From: Acinetobacter sp. ANC 4805
GTDB lineage: Bacteria; Pseudomonadota; Gammaproteobacteria; Pseudomonadales; Moraxellaceae
DNA: 64,000 nucleotides
Direction of reading: 5' to 3'
Assembly (NCBI RefSeq): GCF_022549495.1
Contig: NZ_JAKZGD010000008.1
Location: forward strand, 62,001 to 126,000
Part shown: in pieces, positions 19,004-26,744 of the stretch
Layout: every line of letters starts with the position of its first letter
Position numbering within the stretch: the first letter of the stretch is position 1
Notes under the pieces: generated by a model
What the model was told of the DNA's origin: nothing
The model's database searches: none
Seen by the model: the letters and a program-made list of their open reading frames with translations, nothing else
Program-made: the position numbers and the translations under genes

Positions 19004-19303
19004 TTACGGCACCCATGCAAACGCTTGTTGGCAATCCAGACAGAGATACTGCTCGGCATTGCTGTAGTATTTTTCAAAGGCATACTGACTCACCACCACC
19101 AGTACGCCACCCACCACTACCCCAACAGCTGCACCGAAGAGCGGTGAAAAGCCTGACTTGCGAGCGACCTGCATGCCAAACATCGCCATCTGTGTGGGGG
19201 AAATACAACGTTGTAGTTGCTCAAAATAATTGGCATGCGCATTGCCTGAATCGGTTTGTCTGACCTGGGTAGACTGACAGTAGGGACATCGAATAAAAGA
19301 CAT
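19004..19303 (-). CDS. Zinc-ribbon membrane protein
   Basis: A 99-residue protein with a CPYC pair near the N-terminus and a CLDC pair near the C-terminus, which together can form a split zinc ribbon, and a glycine/valine-rich transmembrane-type segment between them (FGAAVGVVVGGVLVVVS). The frame is open to 19378, but the ATG at 19303 has an AAGGAA ribosome site and starts directly at the zinc-binding part, so it is chosen. Role unknown; found in the recombination block. Confidence 0.6.
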   Translation of the reverse strand: MSFIRCPYCQSTQVRQTDSGNAHANYFEQLQRCISPTQMAMFGMQVARKSGFSPLFGAAVGVVVGGVLVVVSQYAFEKYYSNAEQYLCLDCQQAFAWVP

Positions 19304-19350
19304 GGGTATTCCTTGCGAAATGAATTCAGTGCGAAGAGCGAATTGAGGAC

Positions 19351-19383
19351 ATAAAAAAACCGTGCCCATGGAGGACACGGTTT
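19351..19383 (-). terminator. Hairpin terminator after the small lipoprotein gene
   Basis: AAACCGTG pairs with CACGGTTT, with a run of T next to it on the minus strand, 39 bp past the stop at 19422. It resembles the hairpin at 17741-17770. Confidence 0.7.
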
Positions 19384-19421
19384 GATTGATATTTTGGTTC
19401 GTCTTTTAGAGTTAAAGGCCG

Positions 19422-19802
19422 CTATTGAAAGCTGTAGCTTGCAGTGCCTTTTTCTGTTTCAACATCGACACGCACTACATTGTCATAGCCACAACCGGTT
19501 AATTTCAGCCTTAAACGCAAACCCATTTTAAAATGCTGCGGATATTCCAATGATCGGCGATAACCTTCATAACTGCATTCACCGTTGTTGATCAGCACAT
19601 TGGTCACATCAATCGGATCTGCACTGTTAGAACGGATCGTTAATACCGTAGCGGATTGATTTTGGGCATACCAGTTACTGGTATCAATTACATCGAGTTC
19701 GACCGTAAACGTGTTTGGATCAAGACCTGCATTACAGCCACTCAACATGATGCCTGTCGTTGTAGTCACTGCGAGGAGTAAGGGTTTTAAAAGTTGCTTC
19801 AT
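19422..19802 (-). CDS. Small lipoprotein
   Basis: A 126-residue predicted lipoprotein: a basic N-terminus, a hydrophobic stretch and the lipobox LSGC, so the mature protein would begin at that cysteine. The rest is a small domain with two further cysteines (GECSY and LTGCGYDN) that could form a disulfide. An ATG at 19811 is also possible, but the one at 19802 has AAGG at good spacing. It follows the next upstream gene by about 11 bp and is co-transcribed with it. No function recognised; lipoproteins on mobile elements sometimes act in exclusion, but nothing here proves that. Confidence 0.6.
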   Translation of the reverse strand: MKQLLKPLLLAVTTTTGIMLSGCNAGLDPNTFTVELDVIDTSNWYAQNQSATVLTIRSNSADPIDVTNVLINNGECSYEGYRRSLEYPQHFKMGLRLRLKLTGCGYDNVVRVDVETEKGTASYSFQ

Positions 19803-19813
19803 CAAGTTCATCC

Positions 19814-20395
19814 TTAACAGTAGTTATAGCTCACGCCATAATCGCCTGTATTTAAATCAATGCTGGCCAAATGGATTTCACAGTCTGTGCCGTTATCAAA
19901 TTTATAAACGTAGTAGCGATTACCCGCTTGCTCCGACTCCAATGCGCCATGTTCTTGCAAGCTAAAGTCTTGCACTGATTTGCCTGTATCTTTTGCGGCT
20001 TTGGCAAAGATATAGCGCTGATACTTGTCTATATTGTCCTGCTCAAATTCAGGCAGTTCATCATAAGGCAGCATCGACAGTAAGGTATCCACCGCCTTAA
20101 GGTTTTGATCAAACTCAAAACTCAGCAATTCAGGTTCATGATCTGATGGACTCAAACGCTTGCTTCCCGTGGTCAATTCTTTGACATCGATGCCATCCAC
20201 TTCTGCCGCTGCAATCTCAGTGGATACTGCTTCTGAACTGGCGGATTCTAAAGGTTGTGCAGAGCTGACCTCAGACGTACTGGCTGGAACCGTTTTTTCA
20301 GTTGCGTGTTTAGGGCTAAAGAAGTAGAAGCCTGCGATGCTGATCAAGGTCAGGGCTAAGATTGCCGCCAAGCCCAATATGGTTTTTTGGGTCAT
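19814..20395 (-). CDS. Membrane-anchored protein of unknown function
   Basis: A 193-residue protein with one N-terminal transmembrane helix (about residues 5-26), a low-complexity Ser/Ala/Glu-rich linker and a soluble periplasmic domain. In that domain KYQRYIFAKAAKDTGKS and DCEIHLASIDLNTGDYGVSYNYC carry two cysteines near the end. A GAGGGG ribosome site precedes the start. It lies between two other small exported proteins on the same strand. I do not recognise the family. Confidence 0.55.
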   Translation of the reverse strand: MTQKTILGLAAILALTLISIAGFYFFSPKHATEKTVPASTSEVSSAQPLESASSEAVSTEIAAAEVDGIDVKELTTGSKRLSPSDHEPELLSFEFDQNLKAVDTLLSMLPYDELPEFEQDNIDKYQRYIFAKAAKDTGKSVQDFSLQEHGALESEQAGNRYYVYKFDNGTDCEIHLASIDLNTGDYGVSYNYC

Positions 20396-20412
20396 TTGAA
20401 TGTTCCCCTCAT

Positions 20413-20679
20413 TTAGTTGGGCACAGTGACTTGACCATTCTGCGCATTAAAGTAAACAAAGCGTGGACAACCACCTTGAAAGTTCACCGTGAAATTACGC
20501 CAACCACGGTTGCCAGGATTGGTTTTATAAAGACATTGATAAACCCCACCACCTGTATGACGTGCTTGAACAAGGTAGGATTCACTGGCTTGTGCAAACC
20601 AGCCTGCCTGCGCCAATGATGCGCCTGCAAGTAGTGATGAAATCAGAGTCGTTTTTAGGAAAGTTTTAAACATCATCAT
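20413..20679 (-). CDS. Small secreted protein with signal peptide
   Basis: An 88-residue protein with a clear Sec signal (KTFLKTTLISSLLAGASLAQA, cleavage after AQA) and a short mature domain rich in aromatic residues, with two cysteines (QCLYKT and GGCPRF). The frame is open to 20736, but the MMM cluster at 20679-20671 is preceded by an AGAG ribosome site and starts exactly at the signal peptide. Unknown function. It begins the minus-strand run of exported small proteins. Confidence 0.55.
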   Translation of the reverse strand: MMMFKTFLKTTLISSLLAGASLAQAGWFAQASESYLVQARHTGGGVYQCLYKTNPGNRGWRNFTVNFQGGCPRFVYFNAQNGQVTVPN

Positions 20680-21044
20680 TTTCTCTTTTTTATAGGCATC
20701 ACTGGTCTTAATCAGACGCAGTGTTCCCCATGTCATAAATGCTGGAATGAATATCTATGTTTTTTTGAAGTGTTATAGACGATAAAGCACACAAATCTAC
20801 GCCCCTCAAAACAGCATGAGAGATTCATCTTCATATCGGTAATATGTACTTGAAAAAGTTTTATTCTTAGAAAGTCATGGACACAGCTATGCATTGACTG
20901 CACAGCGTCAGGTCTAATCACCCAACGGCACAAACATGAAAAAAGAGAAATATAAAAGACGGTCTTGATGTAAGCGCATGGCGTACTCCTTGTGTGAAAG
21001 AGTTCTACCAAATTACTGCTAAATAATGGTGGCAGAACGAGAGA

Positions 21045-21187
21045 GGGTTAGCAGACTGACACACAAGAATCAGCACGCACAAGGCGTCCCTCCCTCGCCC
21101 TACCGCAACGGAGGAGGAACGAACGAGTTCGCCACCAAAAAATTACTTTTTTGATGTGCTTGTGTGTAAATGGGTCTGCTAAAACCC
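21045..21187. other. Structured non-coding element with long inverted repeat
   Basis: GGGTTAGCAGAC (21045-21056) pairs with GTCTGCTAA-AACCC (21174-21187), and ACACACAAG (21059-21067) pairs with CTTGTGTGT (21159-21167), giving a two-part stem around a GC-rich loop with its own CCTCC/GGAGG pairing. An overlapping TGGTGGC/GCCACCA pair (starting near 21027 and ending near 21137) could form an alternative fold. Next to it, GCTGAC/GTCAGC makes a smaller hairpin. It lies between the secreted-protein gene and a truncated replication-type gene. It could be an origin, a structured RNA or a recombination site. Confidence 0.5.
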
Positions 21188-21211
21188 GCTGACAATGTAG
21201 GTCAGCAGGTT

Positions 21212-21839
21212 AAGGATAATCTGCGCAATGTAGAGCGTCAAGCAAGCGCAGGACACTCATATAAATTTTCAGCGCCGTACAGGTGCTCCATCAAACCATT
21301 TAAATCCTTTAGGGTAAATGCAGATTCTATTCGGAAGCCCAAACTGACCCGTTTGATTCTCCGGCATGCTATTTAATGCACCCAAAGGACAGCCCGCTTC
21401 TTCTGGCATAATCCGATCAATTCTCAGCGCTTTTTGTGCATCAGCATCGGAAAGCTGATGATGCATTTCTGGATAAACGCATGTGCCCAGATATCCAGTC
21501 GCTCTCATCCAGTGCTCTCTGCTATCATTGCAATATCCCAAAGGATCAGAATAGAGTAATCGGTTAAAGCTCAGATAAAAGTGGATCACATAACGCTGCT
21601 GAACATCATCACGCACAATCCGATAAAAACGATAGACCACCTGCGTTCGATACCAAAATACTGTGGGTAAACTATTTTGGAAATTTGATAAAAATCGCTC
21701 TAACTGTCGCAAATCGATAATTTCATTTCCACCGTCATTTAGACTTAGTTCCAGTTTTAAATCCGCTGCATCAGGATAGATCTGGCTTGTATTACGGTAG
21801 GATTCTCTCAACTTTTCAGTCCGCTTCTCGTAGCGCTCA
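21212..21839. repeat. Left copy of a 628-bp direct repeat
   Basis: The stretch aligns end to end with 36830-37457 at the same length and orientation. Its outer parts are nearly identical and its centre is clearly diverged. It covers the 3' part of a replication-type gene and about 57 bp downstream. The two copies bracket the metal-resistance cargo. Confidence 0.85.
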
Positions 21840-21868
21840 GCGCGCACAATAGACACAATCCAAGACAC
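21269..21868 (-). pseudogene. Truncated 3' copy of the replication-type gene
   Basis: The frame encodes about 190 residues that match the C-terminal half of the intact gene at 36887-37849 (from YEKR.EKLRESYRNTSQIYPDA to ICIYPKGFKWFDGAPVRR). Homology stops at 21839; the codons upstream are unrelated. The N-terminal half is missing, so the gene is a remnant. The middle differs strongly from the intact copy (for example the residues after DPL), so it is not a recent duplicate but an allele of a related gene. Confidence 0.8.
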
Positions 21869-22097
21869 TGATTTTTAATAAATTTCATCAATTCTTGTTC
21901 TACATTTACCGTAAAAACTACCGCAAAATAGATCTGTACAATACCCGAAAATTTCTTAGATTCAGTGATTGAAAGGGATGATCCTTACGTATATCAGCAA
22001 ACAATATATCAGATTCCCTGAATAACTAATTAAGTATAAAAATTATCACGTCAAATTTATTTGTTATAAAATATACAAAATTTGTAGAGTTTATAAC

Positions 22098-23024
22098 ATG
22101 AATATAAGCATCCTCATTTCTAGCCTTTCCACACAAAACTCTTCTGCTCGAATGAGAATTTGGCGTTCCATCAAAAGCTGTGGCGCAGCAACTCTGCGTG
22201 ATGGTGTCTATGTGCTACCTAATGAACAAAAGCAGCGCTTTGACCCCATTATTGACGAGCATCAAAGTGCCGATGGCATTGCCTATCTATTCGATTCCGT
22301 TAGCAACAATAATTTAGACTTAATTCAACTATTTAATAGAAAAAGTGAATACTCTGAATTTTTGCTACAACTGAATGAAATAGAGAGTTCACTGAATGTT
22401 GAGCAAAAAAATGAACATTTAAAAAGCATTAGAAAATTAAGAAAGCAACTTTCATCTCTCATCGATATTGATTTCTTTCCTAATGAATTACAAAACACAG
22501 CCTTAAACGCGATATCAAAACTCGAACTTAAAATTCATCACCTAGGGGAATCAAATGAGCCCTCTTCTATAAATAGTGATCTACCTTCTCTTAATCTTCA
22601 TGACTTCCAATCTAAAACTTGGGCTACGCGAAAACGACCTTGGGTGGATCGTTTAGCTTGTACGTGGCTCATTCAAAAATTTATTGATAAAGACCCTACT
22701 TTTATTTGGCTACAAGATATTAAAGATTGTCCAGCAGATGCTTATGGTTTTGATTTTGACGGTGCAACGTTTACCCATGTTGGTGAGCTTGTGTCATTCG
22801 AAGTACTTTTACACAGCTTTAATTTAGCCGATAAATCACTTCTGAAAATCGCTGAAATTGTCCATTACCTAGATATTGGCGGAAATGAGCCACCAGAAGC
22901 ACTTGGGCTAGAAAAAATATTACAAGGACTAAGAAGCAGTATTCATGCTGATCAACAGTTGATGGAATTATCCAATCACATTTTTGATGGTCTATATACC
23001 AATTTTAAAGGCGAGAATTCATGA
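22098..23024 (+). CDS. chrB: Chromate resistance protein ChrB
   Basis: A 308-residue ChrB-type protein: an N-terminal domain (RMRIWRSIKSCGAATLRDGVYVLPN) thought to sense chromate and control the operon, and the C-terminal ChrB domain beginning WATRKRPWVDRLACTWLIQKFID and containing DGATFTHVGELVSFEVLL. It ends with a 4-bp overlap with chrA, so the two are translated together. Upstream is about 230 bp of AT-rich non-coding DNA that must hold the promoter. It is the first gene of the cargo block, transcribed away from the left repeat. Confidence 0.92.
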   Translation: MNISILISSLSTQNSSARMRIWRSIKSCGAATLRDGVYVLPNEQKQRFDPIIDEHQSADGIAYLFDSVSNNNLDLIQLFNRKSEYSEFLLQLNEIESSLNVEQKNEHLKSIRKLRKQLSSLIDIDFFPNELQNTALNAISKLELKIHHLGESNEPSSINSDLPSLNLHDFQSKTWATRKRPWVDRLACTWLIQKFIDKDPTFIWLQDIKDCPADAYGFDFDGATFTHVGELVSFEVLLHSFNLADKSLLKIAEIVHYLDIGGNEPPEALGLEKILQGLRSSIHADQQLMELSNHIFDGLYTNFKGENS

Positions 23025-24367
23025 ATCAATTGCAAGAAAACGATTTCGAGCCCAATCCAGAGGTTAGCTTTAAAGAGGCCATACTGTTTTGGTTAAAACT
23101 CGGATTTATCAGCTTTGGCGGGCCTGCAGGCCAAATCTCTGTCATGCACCAAGAATTGGTAGAACAAAAAAAATGGATCTCTGAAAAGCGATTTATGCAT
23201 GCGCTCAATTACTGCATGTTGCTTCCGGGGCCTGAAGCACAACAATTAGCAACCTATATTGGCTGGCTAATGCACAAAACAAAAGGCGGTATCATAGCCG
23301 GACTATTTTTCATTTTACCTTCCCTTTTTATTCTCATCGGTCTTTCATGGGTCTATGCAAAATTTGGAAATGTACCTGTCATTGCAGGGCTTTTTTATGG
23401 CATTAAACCTGCTGTCACCGCTATCGTCTTTCATGCAACCTATCGTATTGGCAGTAAGTCACTGAAGAATAAATATATGTATGCTATTGCATGTGCCGCA
23501 TTTATTCTCATTTTTGCCTTTAATGTTCCGTTCCCCCTTATTGTGCTGCTGGCTGCTTTAAGTGGTTATCTCTTAAGTAAATTTGACCCAAAATTATTCA
23601 CTAGCAATGTTCACGCATCAAGTCTCAAAGACTACGGGAAAGCAATTATTGATGATGATACGCCCACACCTGAACATGCCATTTTCAAATGGTCTCGCTT
23701 GATTAAATTGCTGGTTGTTGCAATTATTTTGTGGTGTCTCCCTATAGCATTACTGACAGTAGCTTATGGCTGGTCTCACGCTTATACACAAATGGCTTGG
23801 TTTTTCACTAAAGCAGCCTTAATGACATTTGGTGGAGCTTATGCGGTTTTACCTTATGTATATCAAGGTGCTGTTAACTTCTATGAGTGGCTTAAACCAA
23901 CCCAAATGATCGATGGTTTAGCGTTGGGTGAAAGCACACCCGGCCCACTCATTATGGTCGTTGCTTTCGTTGGGTTTATGGGCGGGTACAACCTTGACCT
24001 ATTAGGGCCTGAACATAAGTTTTTAGCTGGTGCTTTTGGAGCAACAATTGTTACTTGGTTCACCTTCCTATTTTCGTTTGTGTTTATTCTCGGTGGAGCA
24101 CCCGTAATCGAATCCACTCACAATCAAATCAAATTTACTGCACCACTGACAGCAATTACCGCAGCCGTTGTCGGCGTAATTCTTAATTTGGCCCTCTTCT
24201 TTGCTTACCATGTACTATGGCCAAAAGGGTTTGAGGGGCAATTTGACTACATAGCTGCAGTAATAACCATACTCGCTTGTATTGCTCTCTTTAAATTCAA
24301 TCAAAGTGTATTAAGAGTCATCGGTGCTGCTGCAATTTTAGGGCTTATCATTAAACTAAGCATATAA
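23021..24367 (+). CDS. chrA: Chromate efflux transporter ChrA
   Basis: A 448-residue inner-membrane protein of the CHR family that exports chromate. Both homologous halves show the family signatures: FWLKLGFISFGGPAGQISVMH and PGPEAQQLATYIGW in the first, and FFTKAALMTFGGAYAVLPYV with ALGESTPGPLIMVVAFVGF in the second. About ten to twelve hydrophobic helices; length is normal for long-chain ChrA. It overlaps chrB by 4 bp and is followed by a strong hairpin terminator. Together with ChrB it gives a complete chromate resistance unit. Confidence 0.95.
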   Translation: MNQLQENDFEPNPEVSFKEAILFWLKLGFISFGGPAGQISVMHQELVEQKKWISEKRFMHALNYCMLLPGPEAQQLATYIGWLMHKTKGGIIAGLFFILPSLFILIGLSWVYAKFGNVPVIAGLFYGIKPAVTAIVFHATYRIGSKSLKNKYMYAIACAAFILIFAFNVPFPLIVLLAALSGYLLSKFDPKLFTSNVHASSLKDYGKAIIDDDTPTPEHAIFKWSRLIKLLVVAIILWCLPIALLTVAYGWSHAYTQMAWFFTKAALMTFGGAYAVLPYVYQGAVNFYEWLKPTQMIDGLALGESTPGPLIMVVAFVGFMGGYNLDLLGPEHKFLAGAFGATIVTWFTFLFSFVFILGGAPVIESTHNQIKFTAPLTAITAAVVGVILNLALFFAYHVLWPKGFEGQFDYIAAVITILACIALFKFNQSVLRVIGAAAILGLIIKLSI

Positions 24368-24372
24368 AAAAA

Positions 24373-24400
24373 GAGCAGCTCAAATGAGCTGCTCCTTTTT
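24373..24400. terminator. Bidirectional terminator between chrA and dmeF
   Basis: GAGCAGCTC and GAGCTGCTC form a 9-10-bp stem with a very short loop, with A-run before and T-run after, between two convergent genes. Confidence 0.85.
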
Positions 24401-24408
24401 ATCTATTT

Positions 24409-25392
24409 TTATACTGCAGCTTGGAGTCTAGAACTTGTATTAATTTCTACTGAAACGTGCACAATTTCCTCATGAATAGATAAGGCTTTTCTGACTTCAT
24501 CTGCCGTGATATTTAAACTGCTTACATCTAGTGACAAGATACAAGAAAACTTACCTTTACCTACCTTCCATACATGAATATCAGTAATTACGATTCGGCT
24601 ATCTAAGTCATCAATGACTTCCTGAATTTCTTGAACAACTGGATGTTCCATTTCAGCATCCAGTAAAGTTTTGCCTGTCTCGCGAATAAGCCCCCAAGAC
24701 CAATGTGCGACTAGAAATGCACCTACAATACCCAAAACTGCATCTAAGAAATCCCAGCCAAAAAATTTACCTGCAAATAATGCAATGATCGCTAATACAG
24801 AAGTCACAGCATCTGCAACGACATGTAAGAAAGCCGCTTTCTGATTTAAATCATGTTCATGATGCCCATCTTCATCATGGTGATGGTGTCCATGATCATG
24901 ATGGTGATCATGTTCGTGGTGATGATGGTGATGATGCCCACTATCGTGTAGTAACCAAGCACAAATAAAGTTCACAGCAAGACCAATCACTGCAATTGAT
25001 ATTGCTTCGTTATAGTGAATATTGACGGGATTAAATAGGCGCTCCACCGATTGTATTCCCATAAACAATGCCACAACCATGAGTAAGATCGCACTAGAGT
25101 ATCCAGCTAAAATTTCTATCTTCCATGTACCAAAACAGAATCGCTGATCTTGTGAATATTTACGTGCCATTCGGTATGCGAAATATGCTAAGCCCAATGC
25201 CAGCATATGTGAACTCATGTGCCAGCCATCTGCAAGTAAAGCCATCGAATTAAAGAACCAACCTCCAAAAATTTCAAAGACCATCATGACGCCCGTCAGG
25301 ATTGTCGCAATTAAAATTTTCTTCTGCGCTAGCGGATTTCCTTCATCGAATTGATGCGTATGGTTGCTTTTAACATTACTTAGATATTGCAT
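24409..25392 (-). CDS. dmeF: CDF-family Co/Ni exporter DmeF
   Basis: A 327-residue cation diffusion facilitator in the inner membrane with six helices. The DGWHMSSHMLALGLAYFAYR stretch in TM2 and LNPVNIHYNEAISIAVIGLAVN are characteristic of the DmeF branch (cobalt and nickel efflux) rather than of CzcD. A very His-rich loop (about residues 152-182) lies between TM4 and TM5, and TM5 has the second metal-site pattern HVVADAVTS. A cytoplasmic C-terminal domain ends the protein. It is divergent from a CsoR/RcnR-type regulator with a G/C-tract operator between them, the dmeRF arrangement known from rhizobia and Agrobacterium. Confidence 0.9.
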   Translation of the reverse strand: MQYLSNVKSNHTHQFDEGNPLAQKKILIATILTGVMMVFEIFGGWFFNSMALLADGWHMSSHMLALGLAYFAYRMARKYSQDQRFCFGTWKIEILAGYSSAILLMVVALFMGIQSVERLFNPVNIHYNEAISIAVIGLAVNFICAWLLHDSGHHHHHHHEHDHHHDHGHHHHDEDGHHEHDLNQKAAFLHVVADAVTSVLAIIALFAGKFFGWDFLDAVLGIVGAFLVAHWSWGLIRETGKTLLDAEMEHPVVQEIQEVIDDLDSRIVITDIHVWKVGKGKFSCILSLDVSSLNITADEVRKALSIHEEIVHVSVEINTSSRLQAAV

Positions 25393-25411
25393 TTTTTTAT
25401 GCCATCAATAA

Positions 25412-25426
25412 TACTCCCCTACAGTA
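25412..25426. promoter_or_regulatory. RcnR/DmeR-type operator between dmeF and dmeR
   Basis: TACTCCCCTACAGTA has the TACT-(C-rich tract)-AGTA form of operators bound by RcnR/CsoR-family nickel/cobalt repressors. It sits in the 57-bp gap between the divergent dmeF and dmeR starts, where one site could repress both genes. Binding is inferred from the pattern and context. Confidence 0.6.
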
Positions 25427-25449
25427 TATTTAGTTTGGACAGAAATGCT

Positions 25450-25716
25450 ATGTCTCATTTGCATCAAGACAAAAAAATTTTAAATCGGGTTAAGCGTATT
25501 CAAGGACAAATCAACGCCGTTGAGCAGAGTTTGGCCGACCCTAACAAATCATGCATAGAAGTACTGCAACAGGTCGCTGCAGTCCGTGGTGCTGTGAATG
25601 GATTAATGAATCAATTGATTGAAGCACATCTAAAAGAGCATGTAATCAAAGATAAAGATGCGATTAATAAAGAAGAGTTAAAAGAGTTTTTAGCATTACT
25701 CAGCCGCTATCAATAA
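25450..25716 (+). CDS. dmeR: CsoR/RcnR-family metal-responsive repressor DmeR
   Basis: An 88-residue all-helical repressor. The opening MSHLHQDKKILNRVKRIQGQINAVEQSL is typical of RcnR/DmeR/FrmR proteins, with the N-terminal His cluster for Ni(II)/Co(II) and the conserved cysteine in KSCIEVLQQVAAVRGAVNGL. The open frame runs upstream to 25387, but the ATG at 25450 gives the normal family N-terminus and leaves room for the operator. It is divergent from dmeF, which it is expected to repress until Ni or Co binds. Confidence 0.88.
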   Translation: MSHLHQDKKILNRVKRIQGQINAVEQSLADPNKSCIEVLQQVAAVRGAVNGLMNQLIEAHLKEHVIKDKDAINKEELKEFLALLSRYQ

Positions 25717-25794
25717 AATGACATGATAAAAAATCTCTTTTCAATTTTTATAGACTTGATATGATGAGTACATCTTTATTGCTTAATAGTTTAT

Positions 25795-26007
25795 ATGCGA
25801 CCCCGAATACGTAAGTTTTTAACTTCTCTTTATTCAACTCCAGATTCAAAAGCGCTCGAAATAAAGTTCAATTTAAGTCATCACTGTGACTTTGAACTTT
25901 TTAAAAGGTTTAAAAAAACCAACTGCCAAAGCATAAAAAATGCGATTCACAGTATCCTTTATGAGCGAGGCTATACAACTGCCGAAATCTCCGTATTAAC
26001 AAACTAA
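25795..26007 (+). CDS. Small hypothetical protein
   Basis: A 70-residue basic protein (LSHHCDFELFKRFKKTNCQSIKNAIHSILYERGYTTAEISVLTN) with no recognised family; an ATG further in is possible. It lies 78 bp downstream of dmeR on the same strand and is followed within 12 bp by a clear hairpin terminator, so it is probably transcribed with dmeR. Two cysteines and two histidines could bind metal, but this is speculative. Confidence 0.4.
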   Translation: MRPRIRKFLTSLYSTPDSKALEIKFNLSHHCDFELFKRFKKTNCQSIKNAIHSILYERGYTTAEISVLTN

Positions 26008-26018
26008 TTTTTAAAGTT

Positions 26019-26045
26019 AGCCTCATACTTTGTATGGGGCTTTTG
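26019..26045 (+). terminator. Terminator of the dmeR transcript
   Basis: AGCCTCATAC pairs with GTATGGGGCT around a short loop and is followed by TTTT, just after the 70-residue ORF. Confidence 0.7.
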
Positions 26046-26085
26046 CATTAATGATTACATTACTATTTTATTTCAACTCATAAAA

Positions 26086-26105
26086 AAGAGGTCTTTTGAC
26101 CTCTT
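26086..26105. terminator. Terminator of the small YHYH-type gene
   Basis: AAGAGGTC-tttt-GACCTCTT is a perfect 8-bp stem; on the minus strand it is followed by a T-run, 8 bp past the stop of the 41-residue gene. Confidence 0.75.
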
Positions 26106-26112
26106 GTAGACT

Positions 26113-26238
26113 TTAATGACAGTGGTAATCACCTGTTTTGCTGTTAGTATGGCAACCTTGTTTATTTGTACCACCCGAATGCGCATTTGTATAAGTTACA
26201 AACATTCCCAGCACACAAACTAAAACTATTTTTTTCAT
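26113..26238 (-). CDS. 41-residue exported His/Cys-rich peptide (YHYH-type)
   Basis: A very short gene with ATG at 26238 and stop at 26113, preceded by a GGAAGA ribosome site and followed by a perfect terminator. The product has a signal peptide (KKIVLVCVLGMFVTYTNA) and a tail HSGGTNKQGCHTNSKTGDYHCH, the short module found at the end of secreted 'YHYH domain' proteins. Three histidines and two cysteines in about 20 residues suggest a periplasmic metal-binding peptide. Its place inside a Ni/Co resistance cluster agrees with that. The role is inferred. Confidence 0.7.
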   Translation of the reverse strand: MKKIVLVCVLGMFVTYTNAHSGGTNKQGCHTNSKTGDYHCH

Positions 26239-26315
26239 TTTTGTATCTTCCCCGAGTTGAATAAAACTTTTAGATTATAGAATAACCAAGTTCCTTTTTT
26301 TTATTAGAATATATT

Positions 26316-26744
26316 TCAAGCAACCTCTAAATAGATCATGTAAACAACGATATATCTTAAAAATTTAGCCGTGAAAACCAAAATTATAAATATAGTAAAT
26401 TTTTCCTTTAAAACTCCACTGACTAACGTAATTGGATCACCAATCACAGGCACCCAACTGAGTAATAACATGGGTGAACCATACTTTGCATATAAGATTT
26501 GAGCCTTTAATAAATGCTTCTCTGATACTGGAAACCAACGCTTGTCTTTATAGACTTCTAGCTTGATACCCAACCACCAGTTCACACAAGAACCAAGTAC
26601 ATTCCCAACTGTTGCTACAAGTATGAGCAACAGCTCAGAATGCCGACCTAACAGAAAAAAGCCTGCTAACACTGTCTCAGATTGCAGGGGCAATAGTGTT
26701 GCTGCACCAAAGGCACTTAAAAATAATAAAACATAGGCCATCAT
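26316..26744 (-). CDS. YqaA-family (DedA-like) small membrane protein
   Basis: A 142-residue inner-membrane protein with four or five hydrophobic segments. The pattern LPLQSETVLAGFF, GNVLGSCVNWWLG and LLLSWVPVIGDPITLVSGVL matches the YqaA branch of the DedA/SNARE-associated family. Their function is poorly known; DedA relatives move lipids across membranes. Its ATG follows the stop of the NreB-like gene without a gap, so the two are one transcription unit. Such YqaA genes are found next to nickel exporters in other resistance clusters as far as I recall. Confidence 0.75.
   Translation of the reverse strand: MMAYVLLFLSAFGAATLLPLQSETVLAGFFLLGRHSELLLILVATVGNVLGSCVNWWLGIKLEVYKDKRWFPVSEKHLLKAQILYAKYGSPMLLLSWVPVIGDPITLVSGVLKEKFTIFIILVFTAKFLRYIVVYMIYLEVA

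Noticed and set aside
20733..21011. 92-residue open frame on the minus strand
   Set aside because: It has no recognisable family, no ribosome site and an odd composition, and it overlaps the promoter region of the small secreted protein. I take it as a chance frame.
21045..21187. Integron attC site
   Set aside because: The ends do not fit the GTTRRRY/RYYYAAC core rule and there is no integron integrase or gene cassette next to it.
24409..25392. CzcD zinc exporter
   Set aside because: The DGWHMSSH helix, the long His-rich loop and the divergent RcnR-type regulator fit DmeF.
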